Assembly: GCA_014281115.1 (NCBI GenBank)
Contig: JACONQ010000018.1
Span: 124,001-188,000, forward strand
Direction of reading: 5' to 3'
DNA from: Laburnicola sp. R22_1
Taxonomy: Eukaryota; Ascomycota; Dothideomycetes; Pleosporales; Didymosphaeriaceae
Length of the DNA stretch: 64,000 bases
The notes under the pieces were generated by a model. That model did not search any database. It was given only the letters and a program-made list of their open reading frames with translations, and was not told where the DNA came from. Within the stretch, counting starts at the first letter, position 1; every line of letters starts with the position of its first letter. Positions 52,249-63,649 of this stretch are shown here, piece after piece. A program made the position numbers and the translations under genes.

Positions 52249-54862
52249 TTGGGCTGCAGATCTGGCTAAGGATAGACACTAAAAACACTCTTAGTGAACC
52301 ATGGAGATCGAAGTGCCAGATGCTCCTTTATACGTGCTGTGGGCCGGTGGTACGATTTGGTGTCTCAATCAGCACATGGGATTTAGTGCGTTGCCAAATG
52401 TTGAGGGATAATAGGAGAGGGTGGATGTACGTGACTCACAGCGATGCTTGTGGACAGACACCACACTCGGTGAAAGCAACTCGGATAAATCACTCGAGAT
52501 TGGCTATTGATAGTTTCGAATTCGATGTTTTGGAGCAGAATGTTCCGAAGGATGAATAAAGAGTATGTGGCCAGTCCAATGAGGGAGTATAAATCACCGC
52601 CCTGGTCCAGTCATACCAACTAACGTCTACGGGTTTACAACAGAGGATCGGGCGGCTTGCGCGGGATGCGCCGGCCACTACCCAACGGGCCATCGCATGG
52701 CACGGGAAAAGTTGCAAGATTTGGTGAGTAGAATGACCTGGCTGGTGAAGCCTGTTTCGATCCTGCGGTTGCCTTACGATGGCGCCTCTTTCTGATGTTA
52801 CCATTTCATCTCCGGCCCGAAGCATGCATTTTATCTGCGCCTGCTCTGAAGTCAGACTTCATTTTCCAACCGGCCACGTCGCGATCGATACCCAAACCCG
52901 GTCAAGTCGATGGGCGAACGACGCATACGACAAGCCTAGAATGATGCCTAGAACTGCTCTTACTCTGAGGACGAAGTCCTGCGGTGGTTACGCAAGGTGT
53001 ATCACCTGCCGACCAGTAGCCTCTTCCTGGGGATGGACCTTGCTTGGGAATCCCAGAGACTGACGTCTTCATTTGGACCAGGATTGATGGGATCCAATGA
53101 GAATGCACAGTGCACTATCGAAGCAGACAATGGCGTCTTCGGCAGCGTGGGTGAAGGGAAACAGTGCCAGGGAGCACAGGCTTCGGCTCAACGTTTCAGC
53201 CCTAGGTGGGCAAAAGTGATTTTGGAAGACTGATCTTACACCGCATGCTGAGCCGGGTGTTGGTCCCCCGAGAGTTACTACCCGTGGCCGAGAGACTGGT
53301 ACCGTAGTGAGTGCATGGCCAACGACCCAGTGGCGAGTTTTGGCTTGACAGGGGATAGATGAACCCGGCATGTATAGGCTATGCATCCAACTAGACTCTC
53401 TCTTTTCGGTCATCTGAGAAAAGCACCGCTGGGAAGAGGACCGAATGCAGATATTGGGGGCCGATACGGTGAGGTGTTCAGGGGTTGAGCCCAGTTCAAA
53501 CCCCAGCATTTTGGAATTTAAGAGAAAGCTGGAAGACATGTAAGTCGGCTTGTCATCGGCGAGGACTTCAAACGAAAAATTAAGACCCCGTTATCTGGGT
53601 GCAGCTCGTCTCCCCGCGTTGCGGAGTCCTTTCTTACTGCCGATAGAGTTAACCGGTCTTACTCATACTTAGCGCGGACTGGAAGGGCTGAACAAGGCTC
53701 CAGGGGAAGCAATGCGAAGGGCTATAATGATTGGCGCGGACAAAGAGAGGATGTGTAGGAAAAGTCCAGCCGCAAAAGCACATGCAAGCGTCTGCCTTGG
53801 CGCGATCAACCAAAACCGGTGACAGTGGAGCACGCATGATAACAACGAAAGGAGCGTGAGCGAATCATGTAGGCTTTCGGTGCGGTGAGTAGGCAGAAGT
53901 CTGCCTATTCTTCACTGCGCATTTGCGATGGCGGATGCTCGGATGCCAGGTGTAGAAGGTCCTCAGCTCCTCGCCGGGGGGAGCGAATTGCCAAGGGCGC
54001 GGAGCTTCGAGTTGCTGCCGTCGTTGCCTAGAAAAGGCTGCCTTCTTTCTGGTGGGAACAAGAGAACAAGTCGAAGACGCAAAAGTCAGGCGAGATTCGG
54101 CAATGTAGTTGTTGACGCGTGCTCCTACGGTTGTGGATTCAGGAAGGCGGGCGTTGGGGACGTGCCACACACACGGCCAACCATATACGGTTAGCGCCTT
54201 CCCAAGAGCCGCATCAGATGATCGCGTACGTGGAACGCGTCGGGGATGCAAAACATCAGTGGCTGGAACGAGATTGCCTTTGGCCGTCAGTTGCATAGGC
54301 AAATTGTCGTGCTGGATACCGTTTACAATACTCATTTCCATTATGCTCAGATAACACGGAGATAGCAATACATACCCGTGGACATGAACATTTCAGGTGA
54401 TGACATGTAGCCATGTGATTGAGAGTGGTATGGTAATTATGCATGTGATGGTTGCTAACAAGTCGTCCGAAGACTGCCAGACGAGTAGAGAACGCGTTGA
54501 CAAAGTCGTATCCTCCCAAATATTCGATCATCTATGGCATTATTATTTACGTTCATTCATCAGATGCAGGACTACGCGTTTGATGCCTTTCATAATTTTG
54601 CACAAGTACCCAGTGCACAGACTCCAAATACCTCAACTGGGGCAAGCGTACCGCTATTTGATGCAAGACATCGCAGCTCGTGCGTGCGGGCCGCCGCGTC
54701 GCCATCATCCATCCTCAAGACGCGCCTCACAACATTCCCTGCCACGTCTGATTTGAAAGCTCTCCCGCGATTCCATCTTTCTTGCATGACCTTTGAGGTC
54801 CCAACGTGATTGATCTCGCACTTTCGTACGCGTTGCCGTTCTTTTGCTGGACCCTCTTCAAA
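52249..54862. other. Intergenic, 2.6 kb without a supported gene
   Basis: Contains the NmrA-like promoter (see the TATA box entry) and the homeobox gene upstream region. Frames of up to 197 codons exist (for example 53069-53539 and 53865-54368 on the reverse strand), but none shows a domain, a signal peptide or a plausible exon structure. A long upstream region would suit a regulated homeobox gene. Confidence 0.4.
52325..52332 (-). promoter_or_regulatory. TATA box of NmrA-like gene
   Basis: Reverse strand reads TATAAAGG, 77 bp before the start codon at 52248. Confidence 0.5.
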
Positions 54863-56851
54863 ATGCCAGGCTCGTCGCCATTGCCGTCTTCCTCTCCGGC
54901 ATCCAGCAGGCGCAGCCACGACGGAGAGATGGCCTTTCTCAACCATTCGCCCACCACCGTGGCCAATTGCTTGCCCCCGGACGTCGACAACAAACCGCTT
55001 GCTCGCCAGAAGCGCAGACGCACCAGGTTCGCATTCATTTTCGTATTTTGTTTCTCCGTCGTTTCCATCTTGACATTTGACGCGCCTTGCATCTCGACGC
55101 GTCGTTGCAGGCGGACCGTGCATAACCGGACCCCCGCATGCGCATTGACGAATCCATGGATACACGCTGACCACAACCATCACAGCAAAGAGGACGAGGA
55201 AGTCCTCAAAGCCGAGTACCAGAAGAACCCAAAGCCGGACAAGGCCGCGCGCATTGAAATCATGACCAAGGTGGCGCTGGGTGAAAAAGAGGTGCAGGTG
55301 TGTGGCCTCCCGACGTCCGCCGACTTGTTGAGCGAATGACTAACCTCCACGCTTCCTTAGATCTGGTTTCAGAACAAACGTCAGAACGACCGCCGTCGCT
55401 CCAGACCGCGTCTCGACAACTCGTCTACCCCGTCGCTGATGTCTTCATCCTCGACCATGTCAGATCCACCCTCGGAAGATCAGACGAATGTGCGCGATGA
55501 CGCGCCCGAGGACCTGAACCCGTCCGGTGAGACCCCGCACCTCGAGGATGCAGACGCTCCCGCCGAACCCGAACCCGCCCACGTCGCAGCGGCGACGGTC
55601 GAGGAGACGCGCTCCCGGGAGAAATCAGAAGAGGTAGAAGAACCAGCAAGAGCAGTATCAGAAGAGGCAGCTGCCGAAACTCCAGAGCCCGCGAAGCCCG
55701 AGTCTCAGGCCACTGTGGAGTCGAGTACCATCCCGTCCACCGATCCGACTTCAGCCGACACCGCACCGACCGAACTGAGCAGCTCCCAGCAGAACCAGAC
55801 ATTCTCGCAGAGCGCATCGCAGTCGCGCGCCAGCTGGATCTCGAACCGCCGCAGCGCGTCGTTCATGCGGTGCAGCGACGACTATGCGCCCGAAGTCATA
55901 ACATTTCCCCATCCCAACCCACCTGCGACCGAAGCCCCCGCCACGACGCGAACCATGAAGCGCGCGCATTCCTTTGTGCGCATTTCCACCAACGAAGAGG
56001 GCACGGCGCGCGTCGTCACCGACTTGGACAAGACACCTTCTCCGCCGCATCCCAGGACAAATGCCGTACCGTTTGCGCGCGCCGCAGCTGGACTCCGAAG
56101 GAGCTACAGCGCCGCGGGGCTGAACGAGCGGTTGGCTATGGTTGCGCGTGAGGAGCGCAGCCCCAAAATGCCGCGGACATCGACCAACGCAGGCCGCAGC
56201 CGAGACTCGCGCGCATGGGAGTTTTGGTGCGACCCCGAGAGTCGACACAATACCGACTTGACGACACGCGCAGAACAAGAGGGAAGCGGCAGCGCGGCCG
56301 ATGCCATCGGTCTACTCCGCGCAAACCGGAGAATACTGGCGCAGAACCAGGCGCGTCAGAACTCGCCCATCCTTCCCCGCCACAAGTCGGCGAAGATGTC
56401 GCCCCAGTACGGCGTCAAGAAGTCCCGCGGCCCCATGCAGCGCGCTGCCACCGTCAATGGGCGTCTTCAGTCGAAACACTCGGATAGCAGCGAGACGGAC
56501 GAACTCACGCAGACGGAATCTGACAAGGAGAATTGGGCGCCCGAGGGGCCTAAGACGCAGCGCGCGCGGCATCCTGGCCACAGCCACACGCCGTCGCAAC
56601 GACCGCGGCAGATACTGGGCGAGAATATGGAGATCATGTCGCAGAGCAATAGTCTTGGCGCGCTGATGGACAAGGCGACGCCGAAGAAAGGTGGTCGGAA
56701 GGCGAACGCGTCGGATCCGGAGGAAGATGAGGAGTTGAAGCTCTTTATGAGTGGGGATGCGGGGCGGAGTGGGCGGTCGGCTGTGAGTTCGGCGGAGGAG
56801 GCGGGGTGTGTGGAGGGGTTGTTGAAGTTGAGTCAGGGGCAGTGGAAATGA
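54863..56851 (+). CDS. Homeobox transcription factor (Yox1-like)
   Basis: Three exons, 54863-55026, 55186-55297 and 55361-56851, giving 588 residues. The homeodomain is at about 48-107: basic arm ARQKRRRTSKEDEEVL, helices 1-2 with EYQKNPKPDKAARIEIM, and recognition helix IWFQNKRQNDRRR with the DNA-contacting Asn at residue 97. Intron 2 (63 nt, branch gactaac) falls just before IWFQN, a common homeobox intron site. Intron 1 is 159 nt, a multiple of three and free of stops. The rest is acidic, then Ser/Pro/Arg-rich and disordered, ending in an acidic segment (DPEEDEELKLFMSG). Fungal homeodomain proteins of this layout (Yox1/Yhp1 and relatives) act as nuclear repressors of cell-cycle or developmental genes. 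The target is unknown. Confidence 0.88.
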
Positions 56852-56930
56852 GAGGTTGGGAGGTGGGAGCTTCTGAGATGGAGGATGATTCATGACTTTT
56901 TTTTTTCCTCGGCTGTACGGTTTGGGCATT

Positions 56931-56994
56931 TGGAGCGGGATGGAATGGAATGGAGCGGGATGGAATGGAATGGAGTGGGATGGGATGGGATGGT
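56931..56994. repeat. 20-bp tandem repeat (tggagcgggatggaatggaa type)
   Basis: About three copies of a 20-bp unit built from the pentamer tggaa/tggga, the last one degenerate. Confidence 0.8.
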
Positions 56995-57221
56995 GTTTGC
57001 GGCTTTGGGAATTTTTGGTTTTTTTTTTTTTTCGGAGGTGATGCAATGATGGGTGGCGTTTTTACTTTTCCCTGCTCGATCGATATGTTTGAAGCAGCTT
57101 TTCTTCTGGGGTGTTATTATCTGTGGGATGGGTGGGGTGTTTAGAGTGGTTTTATGAGGGGCAATGGCATCTTTTCGACATGCTATGCTTGCTGTTTTCC
57201 CTCTTTGCTGGGGAATTTTAC

Positions 57222-57228
57222 CGCGCGC

Positions 57229-57261
<33 letters not shown>
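57222..57261. repeat. (CG)n(GT)n microsatellite
   Basis: An alternating purine-pyrimidine run: about five CG steps then 15 GT steps. Such tracts can adopt Z-DNA and mutate quickly. Confidence 0.9.
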
Positions 57262-57263
<2 letters not shown>

Positions 57264-57604
57264 GGCAGACAAACAGACAGACAAGACAGACGGGTATGAG
57301 AATCCATGAATGCAACCGGCCAATGCATTGATTGATTGATTCATTGCGATGGAGACGTCTACCTTTTTTTTCTTTCTTTCTTCTTTCCCCCCCTTTTTAA
57401 CTCGGGGTCTTGGAGGGTAGGTAGGTATATGTCGACTGTTGTTGATGGGTGATGTCCATGCCCTTCCTTCCTCTATCCTATCCTATCCTGTCTGTTCGTT
57501 TCGTTCCGTGCCGTGGAATTGAATGTCGTATCCTGGGACGTAGATGGTGCGGATGGACAGACAGACAGACGGAGACAGAGGGAAGATTAGATAGAGCTCA
57601 TGAC

Positions 57605-57633
57605 ATGACGCATGACGCATGACGCATGACGCA
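57605..57633. repeat. catgacg tandem heptamer
   Basis: Four contiguous copies of catgacg/catgacgc-type units between 57605 and 57633. Confidence 0.8.
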
Positions 57634-58078
57634 TGCGTACCGTACCGCGCACTGCGCATCTGCGGTTTTTATTTCATTCTACTTTTTCTGGAACGCAACC
57701 CTAACGAACGCAACGCAAAGAAAGAAAGAAAGAAAGAGTGCTAACTGCTGACCCTGGGGAATCTATATGATTTTTGTATTGTAAATGCTATCGCTACCGC
57801 CGCCGCGATGTGGATGTGATACCTAGGTACCGCACGCAGCACATGGCATGACATGACATGGCATGACGCCTCAACCGGGCGGTCCCCCAAGCGCACGCAC
57901 GCACGCGCTCCGATGATATCAAAGTGTCAGAGTACAAAGTACTCCCACACCCACCGACTCACCACTTCACATCCATCCATGCTTAACTCCCTGATCCCTT
58001 TCCTTTCCACTCTTCCTTAGCAGCACAGAGTAGATAGACTAGACCAGACCAGAACGGAATGCTCCATTCGTACTCAAC

Positions 58079-60249
58079 TCAATACTCAAACCTCCCACTA
58101 TACGACCCCGCCGCCCTCTTCTGCGCCTTAGTGCGGTAATCGAGGAACACAGCTCGGCCAGTGCCAGGGCGCTGCACCGATGTCGAAGCCGGAGTATTGC
58201 GAGTGCGATTCGACGCCGTCGCCGTCGGAGTAGGCGATGTAGCCGCGTGTCGTTGCTGTTGATAGTCTAGCAACCTCGGCACCCCATTCACAGCATTAAA
58301 CAACGGGCCCTTATACGCCGTCTTCGCCTTCGCCTTCGCCCTCCCACCACCTTCTCCCCTCACCCCCACCCCCACAGACCCAGCCATCCCCTTCACCAAC
58401 GCCTCCTCCCTCCTCCTCCTCTCCTCCTCCCTCCTCTTCCCCTCCTCCGCCTCCCTAAACAACGCACTCCCGACCGCCCCCTCCCTCCCCAACCCGACAT
58501 CCAACCCCGGCAACCCCCACGCATTCCGGCTATACCCCTCCTCCATATCCAACTCCGGCAACGCCACACACGGCATCACCCCCGTGGGCAGTCCCTCGGC
58601 CGGCCTTCGCCACACAAACGGCTCGATGCAGAGCGCTTGCGCGCGGAGACGCTGGAGCGCGGTGTCGAGGCGGGAGGTCCAGGGGAGGAGCGTCAGGTCG
58701 TGGAAGACGTGGCGGAAGGCGCGGAAGGCGGGGGCGAAGGGGGAGGAGAGGGGGACGAGGGTGGCTTGGTAGGGGAGGGTGGGGGATGGGGTCGGCGGGG
58801 TTATGAGGGATTGGAGGTGTGCTGCTTGGGCTGCGTGGGCTGCTTGGGTGGTTTGCGGAGAGGGTGGTGTCGTGGCGCTGACGGAAGGTTGGGCGAGGGG
58901 AAGTTCGGCGCGGAGAGTTGCGGAGAGGGTGGTGGTTGGATGGGTGGTTGACGCCGTGGGAAGCGCGCCTGCGGCGGTTGTTGAGGACGCTCCTGCGGGT
59001 GGCATGTAGCGCACTTTTGTGCAGTAGACGTGGGGCTTTGTGTGCGATTCGTAGAGGCGCAGGTCGTAGCGGGCGAAGTTGTTGAGGTAGGGGTTGCAGC
59101 GGAGGAGGATGAGCTTGTATTCGAAGCCTGTGTCGTCGAGGTAGATGTGGTAGAGGTCTGAGAATTTTATTTCAGCGGGGTTGGGTTGAACAGGTGCGGT
59201 TGGAGTGGGGGTGGGAGCAGGTTGAGAGGAAGAAGAGGGAGGCGTGTATTTGACACAGGGCGGGAAGACCGATGGCGCTGGTGCACCCTTTGATGCAGAT
59301 GGCGGAGGACTCGCTGACTGGATATTTTCTGCTGGCTCTGATGGCGCGATATTCCGCTGGCGTTGCGGCTGCGGTTGGATTTTCGGAGCAGACGAAGTAG
59401 GCTTCGGCGCAGATCGAGACTTGATCGGTTGGGCAGATGATACCGCGTCATCTTCCGTTGCAGCCATAGTGATCTCTTGAGCTCTCGATGCGTCCGCAGC
59501 CTCAGCTTGCTTCGCTCGCTCTTCCGCCTCTCTCGCCTCCCTCTTCTTGCGCAGGTCATCAAGGGCGCCCGAGAAGAAACCGCCAGATCGCGAAGAAGAC
59601 TTCTTCGACGTACCTGAACCAAGGTCCTTTTTCGCCAATTCGCAGCCCGCCACAAACTTCTTCGCTACACCATGTTAGTCGCGGAAACATCAATAGGGGC
59701 CGAAGTCGCTTCGAGGACAAACTTACTATCAGCCTGTGGACCGAGACGCTTCATCTGTTTGGCGTTCCTTCGCTGGGTTCGCTGCACCTCCCATGTGTAT
59801 TTGCGCTCCGCAAGTCGCCTGCGGCCTTGGAGGCAGTCTTCGAGCCAGTCGTAGCTGACGATAAAGGCGCCGAGTTTCTTCGCTTGTTGGACTGTTGATT
59901 GTTAGTACTGATATAACCAAGTACCCAGGAAGGGGATTCTAGGAGCTTCATAGATTCGAACCGGCCGTCGAGTCACGAGCGACCCGTGACCTGAGCATCT
60001 CCACCGTGTCCAAATCGAGACTCCAATGTCGCTGCTCTGCCAGTGACCCCTCGATACAGATGACTACTTACCAGCCTCGGCGTTCTTCTTGTACGCATCC
60101 TTGGAACTGATCAAGTGTGTGATGCCCTTCCCGACTCTCGGTGTCCAACGTCCTCCATTTGCTTCGACCCACTTCCGTAATTGATCGTTCCCTTTCCCAG
60201 GGCCGATGTCCCCGGCCGCCGAGATGACAAGACCCTTGAGAGGCGCCAT
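58079..60249 (-). CDS. BRCT-domain protein with possible WGR-like region
   Basis: Three exons, 60072-60249, 59727-59891 and 58079-59664, giving 642 residues. The N-terminal BRCT (1-95) reads LKGLVISAAGDIGPGKGNDQ, WVEANGGRWTPRVGKGITHL, AFIVSYDWLEDCLQ. A basic helix KYTWEVQRTQRRNAKQMKR follows, then a Lys/Ser-rich linker and a coiled segment. At about 245-300 a beta-rich block (FSDLYHIYLDDTGFEYKLIL, NNFARYDLRLYESHTKPHVY) has the size and pattern of a WGR-like domain, as found next to BRCT in fungal PARPs. No PARP catalytic domain follows; the remainder is Ala/Pro/Thr-rich. Nuclear DNA-damage work is the best inference. The WGR call is tentative. Intron 1 is 180 nt, unusually long for this window. 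Confidence 0.75.
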
Positions 60250-60926
60250 TGCCGATAGTTGACGATGTATTTCTGTTCGTATCCAGAACTTGCGCAGTTG
60301 TATTGAGGTTGTGTTAGGATTGCAGGTTGGAGGAGCAAAGTTAAGAACTGATCAAGCCGCGGGGCAGACGGGCCAGATATAAAAGAAACAAACAGCAGAC
60401 TTGCGGAGCGAAGAAGTCTCCAGTTTTTACTTTAGATAGGATGGCAGGCGCAAAAGTAAAGTTGCCGCTGGCCACGAAGCTAGTCGCGGGGACGCAGGTA
60501 ATAGAAAGCAGCGGGGAAAGTAAAAGATAGTTGGGTTGTAACAGATTGGGCATAACAGAGCGAAGCATCTCTAGACTCGTGCGCGTATATGCATGTACGA
60601 ACCTAGCGAAGGTAGTCGTATCCGATGAATTGACCTCTGTGGAGAAGCTGTCAGTTGAGACATTGGGCCCTCGAATAGAAAGGTAGAATTGGAATCTCAG
60701 TCAGTAAATTCAACCAAAACAGCGTCCGCAGGAGGAATTCAGAGCATCTGCCATCGCATAATGGTAATTTGTTGTGCAACAACATAATGAGACGCTGTGA
60801 GAAACGAAGAGAACAAAGAGGTGGTCGACAAGCCTGACAGAATTCCCACAGGAAGAGAGCCGTGACCCGATTTGATTTTTCATGGACGCGTTACAATACC
60901 AAGCTAGGTCGTATCTATACCACCAT
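60250..60926. other. Intergenic, no gene seen
   Basis: Promoter of the BRCT gene and 3' region of trpC. Short frames only. Confidence 0.5.
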
Positions 60927-63285
60927 CTATAGACTTTTCGCGGCCTTAACAAAGGCCCGTATTTTTTCTAGGTCCTGCTGACCATCTACTTCGACACCAC
61001 TGCTCACATCCACAGCTTGGACGCGTGCTCTAAATTCTCCAAGCCCGCCCAGAGCTTTTTGTACGTTATCGGGGTTCAGGCCGCCTGCAAAGATAACTCT
61101 AATGCCGTCATCTTTAGAGAGAGCTGCGTTCACGTCGGACAGGTCGAGTTGCTGTCCAGTGCCTCCTGACCCAGCGTCGAGGAGTGGAAGCGCGTGGTAT
61201 CCTCTTAATCCGATACCAATATCCTTCGGACCGAAGGCCTTGATTACAGGAACTGGTATGAGCTTTGCCCACTCAATGGGTTCTTGTCCGTGAAGCTGTA
61301 CAACGTCTAGGTTCAATAGCTGTTGCTGCTCGAGCACGTATTCCAGAGGCTGGTTGCGAAACACGCCAACGATCAATGCTCGCCCAGGGTATGAAATATG
61401 GTGTGAAGATGCATAGCTGAAGAAATCGGACGCGGAGTGAGGTGCCGTCCGTGAAACTTTCGAAGCGTGAGTTTTCTGTGTTTGATGCACTACATCGGAG
61501 ATTGCAAGTGCTGTCTCCGTCGACACAGTACGTTTGAGCCCCGGGGCCAGTATCATTCCTATCAGATCGGCGCCTGCTTCAATTGCAGTTTTGGCGGCCT
61601 CCGCGCTACGGGTTCCGCAAATTTTTACCAGAGGAGAGGATGGTGATGCTGATTTCGATGGTGTGCTGCCACCAAGCAGTTGAGCAATAAACTCCGCGGT
61701 ATCTGAGGCTCGCATGAGAGCTTCACCGACAAGAACGGCACCTACACCGTTCTGTGTATAGGGTTCGACATCTTGCGATCCAGTGATACCGCTTAGGGCG
61801 CAGACAATCGTCTCTTTGGGTACCATGCTCATCAAGCGGCTTGTAGTGTCCATGTCGACTTCAAAATTGACGAGGTTACGGTTGTTCACTCCGATGACTT
61901 TTGAGGCGAGGTTGACTGCAATTTGCATCTCCTCTACGTTGTTGACTTCCACCAACGGCTCCATGCCGAGAGAGCGCGAATACTCGTACAGCTTCTTCAA
62001 AAGCGCTTCATCCAGCATTTTCACAATGAGCAAGACGGTATCGGCACCGGCGAGTCTGGCTTCGAGGATCTGATATTCATCAAAAATGAATTCTTTTCGT
62101 AGGACAGCAGGCCTGTTGGGCATTCCTTCCAGGCTCTGTCGCACTGCTCTGAGGTCGTCGATGCTGCCCTTGAACCACTCCGGCTCGGTCAACACAGAAA
62201 TGGTGCTTGCGCCAGCTTTGGCATATGTTCGGGCCTGCGCAGGGGCGCATGTTGACAGTGAAATTATGCCCTTTGACGGAGAAGCTCGTTTGATCTCGGC
62301 CATGAGCGAGAGCCGGTAGGGCGACTGTCGCAACCTGTCCGGGAATGAGATTTGAGGAGGCGCCAGGTTAAGATCGTATGCTGCTTGCAAGTCGCTCGGT
62401 CTCTGTGAAGGAATCTTCTTTTGCTCAGTCACGGCAGCTTTGCGATGATGATAGATTTTCTCCAGGATCGAAGTCTGCTTGTCCTTGGAAGGTCCATCGG
62501 ACGAGGTTGCACCGGGGACGGCACCGATAGCTTTTGCGTGTGCCTCCTTGGACAGTCGTTCGTTTTCTGCCCAAGTGCCTCCCTGCATGCGCAGGAAGTT
62601 CTTGAACATGGGCCGGCCCTCCTCGCTCAGGATGCTCTCGGGGTGAAATTGGACTCCCTCGAGCACGTACTCCTTGTGACGCACCCCCATTATGACGCCC
62701 ATGCCACCCTCGGGATGATCGATCCAGGATGTCACGTCGAGGCACTGGGGCACGGTCTGGTGAGTGCCCGCAAGGGAGTGGTATCGTGTGACGGGGATGC
62801 CCTGGGGGACATTGGCGTAGAGGCCCTTCCCGTCGTGGATGAGCGGGGACGTCTTGCCATGGAAGATCTCGCCGGTAACGTCGACTTTGCCGCCAAAGGT
62901 GTGGATGATGCACTGCCTGCCCAAGTCAATGTCGTGTTTCGCGTACCCCGCACGAGGCCACTCACTCTCCCATGCACACGCCCAGCACGGGAATCTTGCC
63001 GCTGAAGTGGCGTATGGCGGCATTGCTCACGCCGGCATCCTTCTCAGGGTGGCCGGGGCCGGGACTGATGACCAGCTGGGTGGGGTTCTTTGAGATGAGC
63101 TCGTCGAGGGTGGTTTCATCGTTGCGGAGGACCGTCACGGTGGCGCCTTCCAAGGTGAGGTACTGGTAGACATTCCAGGTGAAGGAGTCGTAGTTGTCGA
63201 TGAGGATCACGTTGGAGGCGGTGGGAATGGGCGGCGAGGCCTCGGGATGGTGGGGCGAGTGGTCGATGACGGGCAGCGCGGGCAT
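60927..63285 (-). CDS. trpC: Trifunctional tryptophan biosynthesis protein TrpC
   Basis: Two exons, 62966-63285 and 60927-62916, over a 49-nt intron (GTGAGT donor, GCAG end), giving 769 residues, the normal fungal size. The domains follow the fixed order. First is the glutamine amidotransferase subunit of anthranilate synthase (about 15-235), with nucleophile Cys104 in LGVCMGE, interrupted by the intron, and the partner His/Glu in [13 protein letters not shown]. Next is indole-3-glycerol-phosphate synthase (about 250-510), with [12 protein letters not shown] and [13 protein letters not shown]. Last is phosphoribosylanthranilate isomerase (about 515-769), with [12 protein letters not shown] and [15 protein letters not shown]. 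It works with TrpE in the cytosol. The ATG at 63285 ([11 protein letters not shown]) is the first in the frame. Confidence 0.97.
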
Positions 63286-63649
63286 GGCGAGGCGTGCAGT
63301 GCGGCTGGCTGGCACAACTAGAGGTGGGTGTACAGGCCGGTCACAGAGGAGCGACAGAGCGGTGCCAATGAAGCCAGATGTCCAGCGCGTGAGTCACCCT
63401 CATCTCTGGCAATACGGGCCTGCGTCGGCGCTCGTCCCTGGCCCGGCCGACGCGAAATGCCCTGGACGCGGGTTGCTGGCCCGTGCACCGTGCAGCGGCA
63501 GGCGCGATCCTCAGAAAGCTTGAGCTTGGCGGTGAATCTGATATTCTTGATGCGCCCACGGCAGACTCCTGCGCTGCCACCTCTGCCTGCTCCCTTGATG
63601 GACTCTGGCTGAGCGCCTCGTACCCACGCGCGCAACCCCAGCGCCCGCC
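63286..63649. promoter_or_regulatory. Divergent promoter, trpC and nucleoporin-like gene
   Basis: 364 bp between two start codons pointing outwards. Cross-pathway (Gcn4/CPC1-type) TGACTC sites would be expected for trpC. I note gagtcacc near 63391, whose reverse strand reads GGTGACTC and so contains TGACTC. Confidence 0.45.

Larger units (their letters stand above)
56852..58078. other. Simple-repeat-rich convergent intergenic region
   Basis: Between the 3' ends of the homeobox and BRCT genes. It is packed with microsatellites and homopolymer runs (separate entries), plus aaagaaag at 57716-57736, gacagacagac-type stretches and T runs near 57020. No coding feature. Confidence 0.6.

Noticed and set aside
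54590..55183. 197-codon leftward frame opposite the homeobox gene
   Set aside because: It is antisense to a well-supported coding exon and intron and shows no domain of its own.
59892..60071. Functional tRNA gene inside an intron
   Set aside because: Box-like motifs are present, but the T stem around ttcgaat does not pair, the 3' segment is too long, and no proper anticodon arm forms.
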